From Symbiodinium natans (Eukaryota; Sar; Dinophyceae; Suessiales; Symbiodiniaceae), in NCBI GenBank assembly GCA_905221605.1, contig CAJNDS010001569.1:62001-126000 (forward strand): a stretch of DNA of 64,000 nucleotides, in the 5' to 3' direction. The translations under genes were made by a program, and so were the position numbers. The number at the start of each line of letters is the position of its first letter. Within the stretch, counting starts at the first letter, position 1. The notes beneath the pieces are model-generated. The model searched no databases. It was not told where the DNA came from and saw only the letters and a program-made list of their open reading frames with translations. This document shows positions 43,701 to 57,411 of the stretch, one piece after another.

Positions 43701-45755
43701 GAACTAACGTGAACGAGTACTACACTATTATTGCGAGTATGACCTACTGATACTTTGACAAATACGAATATCAGAACGACTGCTAATACACTACGCTGCT
43801 ATACTTTGGCGTGTGCTGGCCAGGTGGCGACCACCAACATCACCGCAGCCGCCTACGTGCAGGACCGAAACCCTGGACCTGTGGATGTCCCCCCTTATAC
43901 TAGCAGTCCTTAACAGGGAATATCGTAGCCCCTCTTATGCTCCCTATTAAGATTAAGGACTGTTCGTATAAGGGGTTAATCTTAAATCCGAGACCCTGTG
44001 TCAACTTACAGCTCCCGAAGTGTGGTAGGGAACGCAGGACGAAAGGGTCTTCACGGCCTTCCAGTCCGTGATGATGAACTTGACGGCGCTGGAAAAGAAG
44101 CAGGCCGCAGACCTTGGGGGTGCAAGGTTCTTTTGGGGATTCGGGGTTCAGGGGGTTATGGCGGTTAGGGGTTTAGGGGTTTGGGGGTTTAAACGTGTAG
44201 GGGACTAGGGGTTTAGCTAGGGTTCGGTGCCGGAACGGGGCTTCAATACTCCCCCACCCGGGAGCCTGTCGCGTCCGAGACTTCCAAGAGTGTCAGCACC
44301 GTCGGGACTCAGGGTTGAAGAGCTTCGGGGTTTCGGGTTTAGGGTTTGGGGTTTAGGGTTTAGGGTTTAGGGTTCAGTTTTCAGGGTTCAGGGTTTAGGG
44401 CTTAGGGCACTTGAAGCTTCACGGGTGGTTCCCGAAGTAGCCTCTCGTTGCCCTACTTGCAACCCCAGATGTGCCACCACAGACCCTAGACCCTAGACCC
44501 TAGACCCTAAACCCTAAACCCTAAACCCTAAACCCTAAACCCTAAACCCTAAACCCTAAGACCCCCAACCCATCAACCCCCAAGCCCAAAGAATGTTTTT
44601 CTGCGCAGAAGTGGGCAGGTGGATGTGGAAATGACCCCTGGCGTCCTGGGCAACCTCACCGTCAAGTACATCCTCACCATCCCCTACGTCGCGGAGGTGC
44701 GCGCAAGTGTAGGGGGCTTTTAGGGTTTAGGGACTGGGGGTTCAGGGTTTTTGGGGACCTTGCAGGGTCCCTAAACCCTTGTGCCCTAAAGCAGTCTTAG
44801 GGTCTCAGGGGCTAGGGCTCGAGGGGTGCCCCAGATCCTTGGGCCCCCTGCGGATCGGGAGGCTTGAAACCCTGAAGCCCTCAGACGCCACAGCCCTGTA
44901 CCCTAAAACCCCTGTCATCCTAAACCCTAAGCCCCCTGTAGCCATGAAAACAATCCCCAAACTTTGGGTTGTTCCCTTTTACTGACAGCTCCTTAACAGG
45001 GGATCACAGTACCCCCTACTAAAATCCCCTTTTCAGGGGCTGCTCGTAGAAGGGGGAACATCCCAACCCAAACTTCATCCGAGCTCTGCCGGAGGATGGG
45101 CACGAGCTGCTGGACGAGGCCCCTGGGATGCTCCTACCACGAAGAAAATAGGAAGCCGAAAGCCTGCACCCTGAGTCAGGTAAGAACCCTAAACCCTGAA
45201 CCCTAAACCCTAAACCCTAAACCCTAAATCCTAAACCCTAAACCCTGCATGATCTACAGGGCAGCTTTCTTGTGTCTGGGCTGACAAAGCAGCCAGCTCA
45301 ACCTCGGCGGCTGCAAGAGCTACGTTGTTTCAGCCTAGAGCACACCTACCAATAATCAACACCAACATCCGGAAGAACTTCCCCCCCTCCCCCCAGATTG
45401 TGGATGGGTCAAGGGCAGATGTTACAGGTCATCCTTGTTTTGGCAAACTAGTTCGTCCTGATAGCTGTAGGCCTGGCCCTGGGCCCTGAACCCCAAACCC
45501 CAAACCCTAAACCCCAAATTCTAGGTTGTTTACATGCAAACACTGAGATAAGGCTGCGCCCAGGCTCTCTTAGAATTTAGGGTTTTAGGGTTTTAGGGTT
45601 TTAGGGTTTAGGGTTCAGGGCTTGGGGGCATAGTTTTGAGGGCTCGACCCCACATCGAGGTCCAGACCAAGCTCGTGGCAGTGTCCACTGCTTCCTTCAA
45701 CGAGATGCTCACCGCCAAGGTCGATGCGCTCACGGGCGCGGGCCACTACACACAG
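40784..45755 (+). CDS. secreted Thr-rich mucin-like protein, multi-exon
   Basis: Exons, approximate: 40784-40856 (ATG; MFRWAGLLFAQLAVVGAVDK is a signal peptide), 42163-42269 (Cys-containing: DGCSDAQWTTQCSGGATCQS), 42473 to about 42730 (CDVACAEPCC then a long Thr/Ser/Val-rich repeat of TTT, TVTVSE, SVTHTET type), 43129-43211 (TTTDTTTATRTTT then VVTLVLQ), 43824-43862 (VATTNITAAAYVQD), 44038-44117, 44610-44697 (VDVEMTPGVLGNLTVKYILT), about 45086-45118 and 45659-45755. The product would be exported with a heavily O-glycosylated stalk and small Cys modules, and N-glycosylation sites such as NIT and NLT. No family was recognised; the end may lie further right. A LINE fragment and two hairpin elements sit in its introns. 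Reading frames across some junctions are inferred. Confidence 0.65.
41351..42054 (+). mobile_element. 5'-truncated LINE fragment with A tail, inside telomere-like repeat
   Basis: A LINE post-RT region on the plus strand: TKYLGSQVTWDKATKHA, IFHAIVLPTLLYGLD, then after a one-base frame change near 41573 WYHKYLRRALGVKDSYYSH, and an open frame to the stop at 42043-42045. An A run (42044-42054) follows at once. Left flank is CCCTAAACCCC and right flank CCCCAAACCC, so it interrupts a telomere-like array. KYLG...W and YG.D are typical of LINE ORF2 downstream of the RT core. Different from the 34-37 kb LINE. Base composition is lower in GC than the host exons. Confidence 0.82.
43560..43815. other. 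AT-rich island in a mucin-like gene intron
   Basis: About 250 bases with recurring CATACxATxxTATGCTA, GCTATxATAC and ACTAATAC words and no G/C-rich telomere-like motif, ending right before the acceptor of the exon at 43824. Origin unknown. Confidence 0.6.
43883..43980. repeat. hairpin element, copy 7
   Basis: GGATGTCCCCCCTTATACTA at the left pairs with ACTGTTCGTATAAGGGG at the right; the centre has TAGCCCCTCTTATGCTCCC. Lies in the mucin-like gene, right after a short exon. Confidence 0.85.
44966..45064. repeat. hairpin element, copy 8
   Basis: GGGTTGTTCCCTTTTACTGA pairs with GCTCGTAGAAGGGGGAACAT; it ends CCC, just before the candidate exon at 45086. Confidence 0.85.
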
Positions 45756-46257
45756 GAGAGGTTTAGGGTTCAGGGTTCAGGGTTTAGGGTGTATATACCG
45801 GGCGGTGCATTTCATTGTGTCTCTTCCCCTGTTGGAATGCGCTGTAAGGGGTCTCTCAACCCTACGTCCCCAAGCCCCAAACCTGTCTATCTGCAATCTT
45901 GAGCCAAAGCCCAGAAGCCCTGGAAGCCCTAAGCACGACATCCTAAACCCAAAGCCTGAAGCCCCCCCCCTCTGGACCTACGAAAATTTAAACCTGAATG
46001 GGGTCGTGGTTCCATTGTGATTAGGATTTAGGATTTAGGGTTTAGCAGCATTTGTGCACCGGTTTTGATGGCAGAAATGACCCCATATTTTCTTCAGATT
46101 TTCGGGCCTCCCAAGAGCTTCAAAAGACTGCAAAGGCCTCACCCTCAAAGGGCTTGCAAGGCCCGTGCAAGAGGGCCTCCACGGGCTGTTGTCTGGGCTG
46201 AGCGAGTCGGATGAGAAAAATGGGCCGGTTGTAGATGGCTGTGTTGCGAGCCGGATG

Positions 46258-46408
46258 AACCCTAAACCCTAAACCCTAAACCCTCAACCCTCAACCCTAA
46301 ACCCTAAACCCTAAACCCTAAACCCTAAACCCTAAACCCTAAACCCCTAACCCCCAACCCCTAAACCCTAAACCCTAAACCCTAAACCCTAAACCCTAAA
46401 CCCTAAAA
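46258..46408 (-). repeat. (CCCTAAA)n array
   Basis: About 20 units with a CCCTCAA pair and a CCCCTAA block in the middle. Confidence 0.96.
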
Positions 46409-47155
46409 TGTGGTTGGTTAAAAAAATAAGTAAGAGAAACGAGTACATAATTTGGGACTCTGGGAGGGTGGGGTGATACCATGCACAGAGTGACATAGTG
46501 ATATAGAAAGGCCTTGCGGATGGCTAAGCTAAGCGTAACCCCTCAACTCCTAAACCCTAAACCCTAACCCTAAACCCTAAAACCCCAAACCCTAAACCCT
46601 GAACCCCAAACCCCAAACCCTAAACCCGCAAACCCTGACTAGTCAGGAGGTAATCAGCATGCAAGAGACGGATCCTCATGCCGTTGGCCATGCCGCACCT
46701 TGGAGAGTTTTGGCGCCTCGGGGCTTGTTTTCAGGGCTTCCGGCACTCTTTGGATTTCTAGTCATTCATGTTTGCTTTTTGATTTATTCTTTTTTTTTTT
46801 TTGGGGGGGGGGGGGAGGGGGTTGGGGTTTAGGGTTTTGAGGGCTTATAGGGCTTATAGGGCTTATAGGGTTTAGAGGGTTTAGGGTTCGCCGAGGTTCT
46901 TGGCATTTTTGTGGGGGTCGTTTTTTGTGGTTTAGGGTATTCGGATTTTGGTGTTTTTGAAAGGGCTTTGGGATTTTAGCACTTTGGACCCAAAACCCTA
47001 GACCCTAGACCCTAAACCCTAAACCCTAAACTAGGGCTTCTGGGGCTTTCGGGTTTCGGTGGCTTTGAAGTCCAGGGTTTGAGTTTTCTTCGTTAGGTCT
47101 TTGGGATTTTTTGTGGCTTTCGGGATTCTAGGGTGAGGGTTCATACAATTCATTC

Positions 47156-47375
47156 TTTAGGGTTTAGGGTTTAGGGTTTAGGGTTTAGGGTTTAGGGTTT
47201 AGGGTTTAGGGTTTAGGGTTTAGGGTTTAGGGTTTAGGGTTTAGGTTTATTCATGGGTTTTTTTGGCGCTTTGGGGTTCCAGGGCTGGGTTCAGGGTTCA
47301 GGGCCCCGAAGCCGCAGGGTTTAGGGTTTAGGGTTTAGGGTTTAGGGTTTAGGGTTTAGGGTTTAGGGTCTAGGG
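47156..47375 (+). repeat. (TTTAGGG)n, two arrays
   Basis: 47156-47245 and 47318-47370, separated by 70 bases of G/T-rich sequence. Confidence 0.96.
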
Positions 47376-48599
47376 TTAGGAGTTTGTCAGCTCCTAGGTT
47401 ACCCGCGTCCTTTGGGACCTGCCATTTTTTGAGGGACATCGTGGTTTGGAGTAGCTTTTACAGTTCTATGGGCCCTGGCCCATATACAGCTCGATTAGCC
47501 TGTATTTTCATATCCATTGCCACCAAACCCACCAGATGAGTTGGGTTTGTCAACTTCGTCTTCGCGCAGAGGGGATGAGTGTAGGTGCAGGGCCGTAGGG
47601 CCGGGAGTTTGAAGCCCTCAACCCCAACCCTGAACCCTAAGCCCTGACTTGCGGGGGGAGGGACCCCGCGCATGCGGATGCTTTACTAGCCTTGGTCCAT
47701 AAAGACCTATCCAATCTTAAGATGTCATGGTTTGAAGCCATATTGAAACATCTGCGAGAATCACAGGGGGTTTTCCCCAACCCCTAAACCTCAGCCCGAA
47801 GACCTCTTGGAGCCGGCCGTGTTTGGGTTCCCCTGGCCAAGGTATCCCGGCAACCCCCGATTTTGCTGACGTTGGGCTTGTGCCTGCTCGGCCGACTTCA
47901 TGCTCGCTGAGTGTTGAGGTGACCTTTTGCAGTGAGCTGGCTGATGCCCAGGGTCGATCTCATCACGAGATTTACAGCACAGCTGCCGCCCTGCCCACGC
48001 AAACGCTGTCGGCAGAGGGGGGCATGTCGTATATATTGCTGGGTCCCCCGAATTGCAACAAAGTACCAGGCCCTCTGCTCCTCAGCTCCTGAACTAAAAC
48101 GTCGCAATGTGGGACCCGAGAATGGTTAATACCGCCCCAAACTGGCCACGTCCAACACCCACGCAAAAAGAAGCGCGCTCGGAGCTTGGTCGTTTTATAG
48201 CGTTTAGGGTTCAGGGACGCTCCAAGGGCTGAACAGCCATCCAATCCTCCACGCCCCCCCAGCGAAACCCCAAACCCTCAACCCAACGGGGTTAGGGTAG
48301 GGAGTTGAGAGAAGCCCCCCAAGGGCTTCTGGGCTGAAGGCCATGTGCAGGGTGTAAAGAGGGGGTCTCATGGTTCGCTCCTGGTCTTTTTTCTGGGGGG
48401 GTTTGGGATAACCCTGAATCCCCCACCCTGAATCCCGAATCCTACATCCCAACCCCCCCCCCCCCCCCCCGCCAAAGCAAAAAAAGACCAGGAGCCCTAA
48501 ACCCTAAACCCTAATACCCTAAACCCTAAACCCTAAACCCTAAACCCTAAACCTAAACCCTAAAAACCCCTCAACCCTAAACCCTATGAGCCTCGCAGA

Positions 48600-51283
<2,684 letters not shown>

Positions 51284-52301
51284 GGTTGAGTCCATCTTGA
51301 GTTTTTGTTGCACAATCTCATGCCAGCGCGGGCAAGGAACCCTAACCTTAAACCCTAACCCTAAACCCTAAACCCATAAACCCTAAACCCTAAACCCTAA
51401 AAACCGGCCCCGGAGAAGGAGGTTCATCGGCCGTCCTCCTGGCTCACATCAGCTTGAGGGTGTGGTACCGCCATTTGATGTTGCTTTTGCACCTTCGGGT
51501 TTAGGGTTTAGGGTTGAGGGTAAGGGTTTCAGGGTTTCAGGGGTTTAGGGTTTAGGGTACAGATTCCAACAATAAAACCCCCCAAACCACGGAAGCCGGA
51601 AACGTTGGTGTTTGGGTTTGTTTTTTGGAGCTGCTAAGGAGATCTGTGGCTGTGGGAGGACCGAGGCCTGAAAAATTTTAGGAGCCGAAACGCGACACAG
51701 ACAGCATGGCCATCCCCGATCCCATTGAGGGCCCAGGGCCCTGGTGGCGGATGGACTCCCCCCCGCCCCCCCTAGGGTGTAGGTTGAGGCTATTAGGGTT
51801 GAGCGACGCAGCGATGAGGGTTCACTTCGTGGGCAGTGTCCAAAAGTCCGTGGGCAAGTGTCTTTAGGCTTAAGGGTTGAGGACCCAGGTTTAGGGGGTT
51901 ATGGCGGCTCGGGGTTCGGGCCAGGGTTTAGGGGTCAGGGTGTTCGGGCTTTGAGTCGAGTGGTTTAGGGCTTAGGGTGTAGGAACCCCAGGGTATAGGG
52001 CCGGGGTTTCTGGATAGAAACGCCCTAGATCCGAAACCCTAAACCCCCTGAACCCTAAACCCCTGAACCCTAATCCCTAACCTCCGAGGCGAAGGTGTCG
52101 CCAAAGCCCCGTTCGAATCAGAAGGACAGCGAAGCAGCTTCGCTGGGTTTGGGGTCTCGGGGTGTAGGGTGTAAGGTTTCGGGTTCCAGTGCTCCGAATT
52201 AAGAAACAGTTGGTTGCACTCTAGGGTGTAGGATCTGGGTTTGGGGTTCAGGCTAGGATGGTGCGAACAAGGAATGGCAGTTGTTAGGTCTCAGGCGGGC
52301 G

Positions 52302-52314
52302 AATGCTGCTGCTG

Positions 52315-52346
<32 letters not shown>

Positions 52347-52368
52347 CTGCTTGCTGCTGGCTGCTGGC
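52302..52368 (+). repeat. (CTG)n microsatellite
   Basis: About 18 CTG triplets with GGCTG interruptions. No supported gene covers it. Confidence 0.9.
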
Positions 52369-53504
52369 AGGATTGAATTTCCAGGTTTTTTGGAAAAGTC
52401 TTGGTTGGGTGTTTTGGCTGGTTCTAGAGGGTGTTTCGGCGCGGAACCAGTGTTCAGGGTTGAGGGGGCCGTAGAGCCTTATCAGGGGCTTGGGAGTTTA
52501 GGGGTACAGAGCGTCTGGGTGCCTCCAGCCTCAAAGGCCCCTAAACTCCTAAACCCACGACCCTAAAACCCTACCCAGGTTTTAGGGGTTAGGGTTTCAA
52601 AACCATTGATACCCAGGCGAACTCAACCCCTGAACCCCCCCTAAACCCTAAACCCTAAACCTAAACCTAAACCCTAAAACCCTCAACCCTCAACAGTCAA
52701 CCCTAAACCCTAAACCCCTAAACCCTAAACCCTCGGGCCATCCTCTGAGGCAACCACGGCCGCGGGTGCGCGGGGAAAGGCACAGGGACACGCCTAGGGG
52801 TTAAGGGGAAGGGATTTGGGGTTCTAGGGTTTTGGGGGCTTTGGGGCCTTCTGGGGCCTGGGGAGTTTCAGGGTTTCGGGGGGTGGGGGAGGTCCCAAGG
52901 CGCGGGGGGGTTGCTTTTTTGTTTTTGGTGGCATGGGGGCTGCGCATGAGGCCTGAGCAGAAGAGGCACTGCTTCCCAAACACGATATGCCGGGGTCCCA
53001 TGGTCAGACATGTAGGACTGATTGCGGGGGAGCACTGGCACTACGCGAGTGGCTTCTCCCGGCACTCAACCCTAACCGAAACCCTTACACCCGAAACCAT
53101 CAACTAAACCGCAAGGCCAGGGTAAAAAGAGATTGTACGCGTTTCATTACGAGCCGCTCGTGCAATAATCCTCACAGTGCAAAAAAAATCAGCACAAAAA
53201 AGCATAGCTTTCGGGCACCAAACAAGACCCTGAACAGAAAGAAAGCCCGAAAGATTGCTTTTTTGCTCCCCAGAAACCCCCCAACCCCCTTCCAAAACCC
53301 CCCCAACCCCCCAAAACCCCCCCCAACCCCCAAACAGCCCCCCAGGCGCCAGCCAGCCCCCCAGCTCCGCAGCCTCCAGCCCTCCAAAGCACCCAAAAAC
53401 CCCCGAAACCATTGGAGCAAAAAGCAAAAAACAAAACCGGCAAAACCGGCAAAACTCCGACACAAACCCTATACATTTCTATTAACCACTAAACCCTCAA
53501 CCTC

Positions 53505-53560
53505 ACCCTTTCAACCCTAACCCTCAAACCCTCAACCCCTCAACCCTTCAACCCTAAACC

Positions 53561-53641
<81 letters not shown>

Positions 53642-53651
53642 ACCCGCAACC

Positions 53652-53746
<95 letters not shown>

Positions 53747-53795
53747 ACCCTAAACCCTAAACCCTAAACCCTAAACCCTAAACCCTATACCCTAA
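53505..53795 (-). repeat. (CCCTCAA)n block grading into CCCTAAA
   Basis: About 28 perfect CCCTCAA units (53557-53747) followed by about five CCCTAAA units. The complement is TTGAGGG, a one-base variant of the telomere repeat that has been homogenised locally. Confidence 0.97.
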
Positions 53796-54954
53796 ACCCT
53801 CAACCCAAACCCTGGAAAATGAAGGTCTTCTTCGGAACCTCTCAGCCCTAAACTCCCCAAACACCTGAACCCCAATTCCCCAAACCCCCAAAACCCTAAA
53901 CCCCTAAAGCTCTGAGCTCCTAAACTCCTGACCGTCAAGACGCCTCGTGACTGAGTCTCCTGTTTATGGATTGCCAGGTTTAGGGTCTCAGTGTTTAGGG
54001 TTTGGGGTTTCGGGTTTAGGGTTTTGGGGCATAGGGGTTTAGGGTTTAGGGTTTCGGGTTTAGGGTTTACGGTGTAGGGATTAGGGCTTAGGGGTGGAGG
54101 TCTTAAGGGGAGAAGCGAACTGCAGTTTAGGGTTTCTTGTTTAAGGGGCAGTGTCTTCCCTTGGCACACAAGTCGCGATCGGAGCTTGCCCAAATTGATC
54201 CACCCTTCCCCAGACAGACCAAAGCTGAGGGTCTTCTAAACCCCAAACCCCCAAACCGTAAACTCTAAACCCTAAACCCAAACCCCAGTTTCAAAGCGTA
54301 GCTCGCCCAAACGGGGAGGTCAACAAAATTCGGGCCGAAAGCCTCAGGGCCAAGGCGGGGCAGTTCAGGGCGACTGGGTTGATGTTAAGGAGGAGCGCAA
54401 CATGCCACAACATACTTGGTAGCCCACTGGTACCCTTTTCCCTTTTTTTGGGTTCTGGCTTCCCTTATAAAAGAGCCAACCCAAAAAAGGGTGCCCTGAT
54501 TATAACATGGTTCCTGGGCTACCGGGCATAATTTATACAGCACATGTACAGGAACATCAACGAAGTTACCATGAGACCAGTGGTATAGGAACAGTTCGCC
54601 ACGTGGTTTCGAAGTTATGGTCGCATGATTTGCTGTTCCGGGAGAGCCGCCCTGCGCATGGTCAGCCCAGCCCCAAGACACCCCAGACCCCGAGGGTTTA
54701 GGGTTTAGGGTTTAGGGTTTAGGGCTTAGGGTTTAGGGTTTAGGGTTTGGGGTTTAGGGCTTTGGGCCCTGCACCCCCAGGCTTCGCCAATAGGGTTTAG
54801 GGTTTAGGGTTACGGGGGAACCACCGCGCTCCCCGCCCAAGCAAAAATGACATCCGGCGTCCTGGGCTGTTCCAAAACCCCCTCGGCCCTCAATCCGAGC
54901 AGGCCCTCCAAGGAACCCTGCACCCGCCTACGTAGGAGTTCTGAAACCCAAATC

Positions 54955-55520
54955 CCTCTAAACCCTAAACCCTAAACCCTAAACCCTAAACCCTAAACCC
55001 TAAACCCTAAACCCTAAACCCTGAACCCTAAACTCTAAACCCTAAACCCTAAACCCTAAACCCTAAACCCTAAACCCTAAACCCTAAACCCTAAACCCTA
55101 AACCCTAAGCCCCAAGCCCTAAATTCTAAACCCTAAACCCTAAACCCTACACCCGCCTACGTACTGTAGGAGTTCTGAAACCCAAACCCCTCAAACCCCT
55201 CGAACCCTTAAAACCCGTAAACCCCCAGAGCTCCAAACACCCCTCAAACCCCTGGAACGCCTAAAGCCCCAAAAACCCCTAAAGCCCCTAACACCCCTAA
55301 AGCCCCTAAAATCCCTGGAGCCCCTATCACCCTGAAACCCCTGAAACCCCTGAAACCCCTACAACCCCTAAAACCCCTAAAACCCCTAAAACCCCTAAAA
55401 CCCCTAAACCCTCAAACCCTAAACCCTAAACCCCTAAACCCGTAAACCCTAAACCCCTAAACCCTCAAACCCTAAACCCTAAACCCTAATCCCTCAAACC
55501 CCTGAAACCCCTCAAACCCC
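54955..55520 (-). repeat. CCCTAAA (54955-55150) and CCCCTAAA (55180-55510) arrays
   Basis: Heptamers then octamers, up to the candidate exon at 55524. G-rich repeats follow at 55610-55690. Confidence 0.95.
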
Positions 55521-55523
55521 AGG

Positions 55524-55585
55524 CAACCGCAGCAGCATCCGGAAGCCGGTCCTGGCACTATGCAAGGCCGGTTGCGAGGGCCTGA
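55524..55585 (+). other. candidate exon, unassigned
   Basis: Non-repetitive GC-rich stretch between a long C-rich array and a G-rich array, with CCCCAG before and GTGGTT after. One frame reads NRSSIRKPVLALCKAGCEGLK-like. It could be an upstream exon of the kinase gene. The frame is not settled. Confidence 0.35.
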
Positions 55586-56193
55586 AGGTGGTTTGGGGGC
55601 ATTCAGGGTTTTGTTCGGGGTTAGGGTGTAGGGTTTCGGGTTTAGGGTTTAGGGTTTCGGGTTTAGGGTTTAGGGTTTAGGGTTTAGGGCATAGGACTTC
55701 TTCAAGAGGGGGGGGGTTGTTGGGGGGAAGAAGAGAAGCATGCCTGGACGCAAGCTCAGTTCGCATGTTCCGGTACGGATGCTTCATGTTTGGGTTCGTC
55801 AGCGTGGGGGCATCTCAGGGTTCAGGGTTTAGGGTTTAGGGTTTCGAAGTTGGATCTTGAACATCGCTGGGCCTCACCTTGCCTGCGCACAGCATGCTGC
55901 AGTCAATGTTGTGTGTTTGCCCAGATTCATCTTCTGCATCCTTTAAAACTACCCTAAACCCTAAACCCTAACAATTTGTTAGGGTTCACCGGAATTCACC
56001 TGTTTTGGGCCGAGCCCTGAGCCCGAGCCTCAGCACACGGAGGGAGCCCTGAAAAATTCTGTCTGTGAAAAGGAGCTTCCCTCGCCTTCAAGCTGAGCAG
56101 GGTGCCTATGGCATGGACGTTTCACTTCGCGCGAGAGCCGTTGGCTGAGCAGCAGCTGGCCGTTTAGGCCCTGATTCCCCTCTCGTGCATCGC

Positions 56194-56296
56194 AGATCTC
56201 GATCGACCCAGCCATGTGCACCGACGCAGCAGCCAAGTGGCCTGGCGTGGCCACTCTGCAGGAGTGCCGGGCAAAGTGTTCCTACTCTGCCGCGGT
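56194..56296 (+). other. candidate exon, Cys-containing
   Basis: After CATCGCAG the frame reads ISIDPAMCTDAAAKWPGVAT then LQECRAKCSYSAAVL before a TGA. The ECRAKC pattern resembles PAN/apple-type or other small secreted modules, but it is too short to assign. Confidence 0.35.
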
Positions 56297-56898
56297 GCTG
56301 TTGCAATGAGATTAGATGATGAGCTTGCCGGGCTGGCAACAAGTAGGCATGACAAGCAGGTCTGCAGACGAGTGCGTGGGTAGGAATCATGATTAGCCGT
56401 GCGGATGTCGCAGAAGGTCCACCCCACGTTGAGAATTGCCCCCTGAGGCGCAATTTACCCTGAACATTGAGCATCCCAGTTGCAATTGTGCCCTGACCCC
56501 CTTGGCCAGGAGGAGCAGTGGCCGGAAGATGACCTCAGCACGACGATAACTCCCGCCGTGCTCCAAACTTCCTTGGAAGAGTGCTACGACATGAAGGAGA
56601 CCCCCCGTTTCGGTTACAAGGGCTTTACGGGCCATGGGGGTTGTCATGGCCACTTATAAGGGCCATAGGGGGCCTCAGATTTATCAGTTTATCAGAGTTA
56701 TAAGTACCTGAGTGGCCGGAGAGGCATGCTAGGCAAATTAAAGTGGTGGCTTCTGAGGGCTTAGGGCTTGCCATCTTGAAGCAATGCGCGTGTGGCACCT
56801 CTAGGCATAACCTGGGCTCAGGTCCCGAAAACCCTAAACTCGACACGCTGAACCCGCAACCCTAAACCCTCCTATGACTTTGGCTTTACCCTCTTGAG

Positions 56899-57374
56899 GA
56901 ACTCCTTGGGGAAGGCAAGTTTGGAAAAGTGCACGAGGCACCCCATGTGTGTGCTGGGTACGTGGCATAGCTTTTCTAAACCTTAAACCCTAAACCCTAA
57001 ACCCTAAACCCTAAACCCTAAACCCTAAACCCTAAACCCTAAACCCTAAACCCTAAACCCTAAACCCTCAACTACACACTAGCAGGTTGCATCTTTTTTC
57101 CGGGACCAAGCACAGCTCGCCCAGGCTTTGTGATCGCTCCCGGCACTCAGCCCCACGTTGAAGCCAGGTTAGCCTTACGGCCTTCAGGTTTTTGGTGAGT
57201 GTACAAGGCTCTTTGTGAGATTGATGACTGTACACATAAATAAAGACAAAGATACATATATATATATATACACATGTGTGTGTGTGCACACTATATATAT
57301 ATATATGTATATGAATAGAAATATATATATATATATACATATGTATGTATGTATATATATATATATATTTATAT

Positions 57375-57411
<37 letters not shown>

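Larger units (their letters stand above)
45760..48590. other. stretch without a confident gene
   Basis: Telomere-like arrays dominate. An 89-codon open frame (47823-48092) has no recognised features. A short frame at 47663-47770 (HKDLSNLKMSWFEAILKHLR) looks protein-like but is unassigned; it could be an exon or a retroelement scrap. More exons of the mucin-like gene may be hidden at 46140-46250. Confidence 0.5.
51290..55520. other. stretch without a recognised gene
   Basis: Telomere-like arrays in both orientations, a CTG tract, a CCCTCAA block and poly-C rich sequence (53270-53350). A Met-containing stretch at 51704-51760 (MAIPDPIEGPGPWWRMD) could start a gene but has no support beyond an open frame. 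Confidence 0.5.

Noticed and set aside
51704-51760. Possible first exon (MAIPDPIEGPGPWWRMD)
   Set aside because: Short open frame only; no splice or family support.
53255-53520. Pro-rich open frames at the poly-C stretch
   Set aside because: They are open in all frames because of C runs; no conserved motif.
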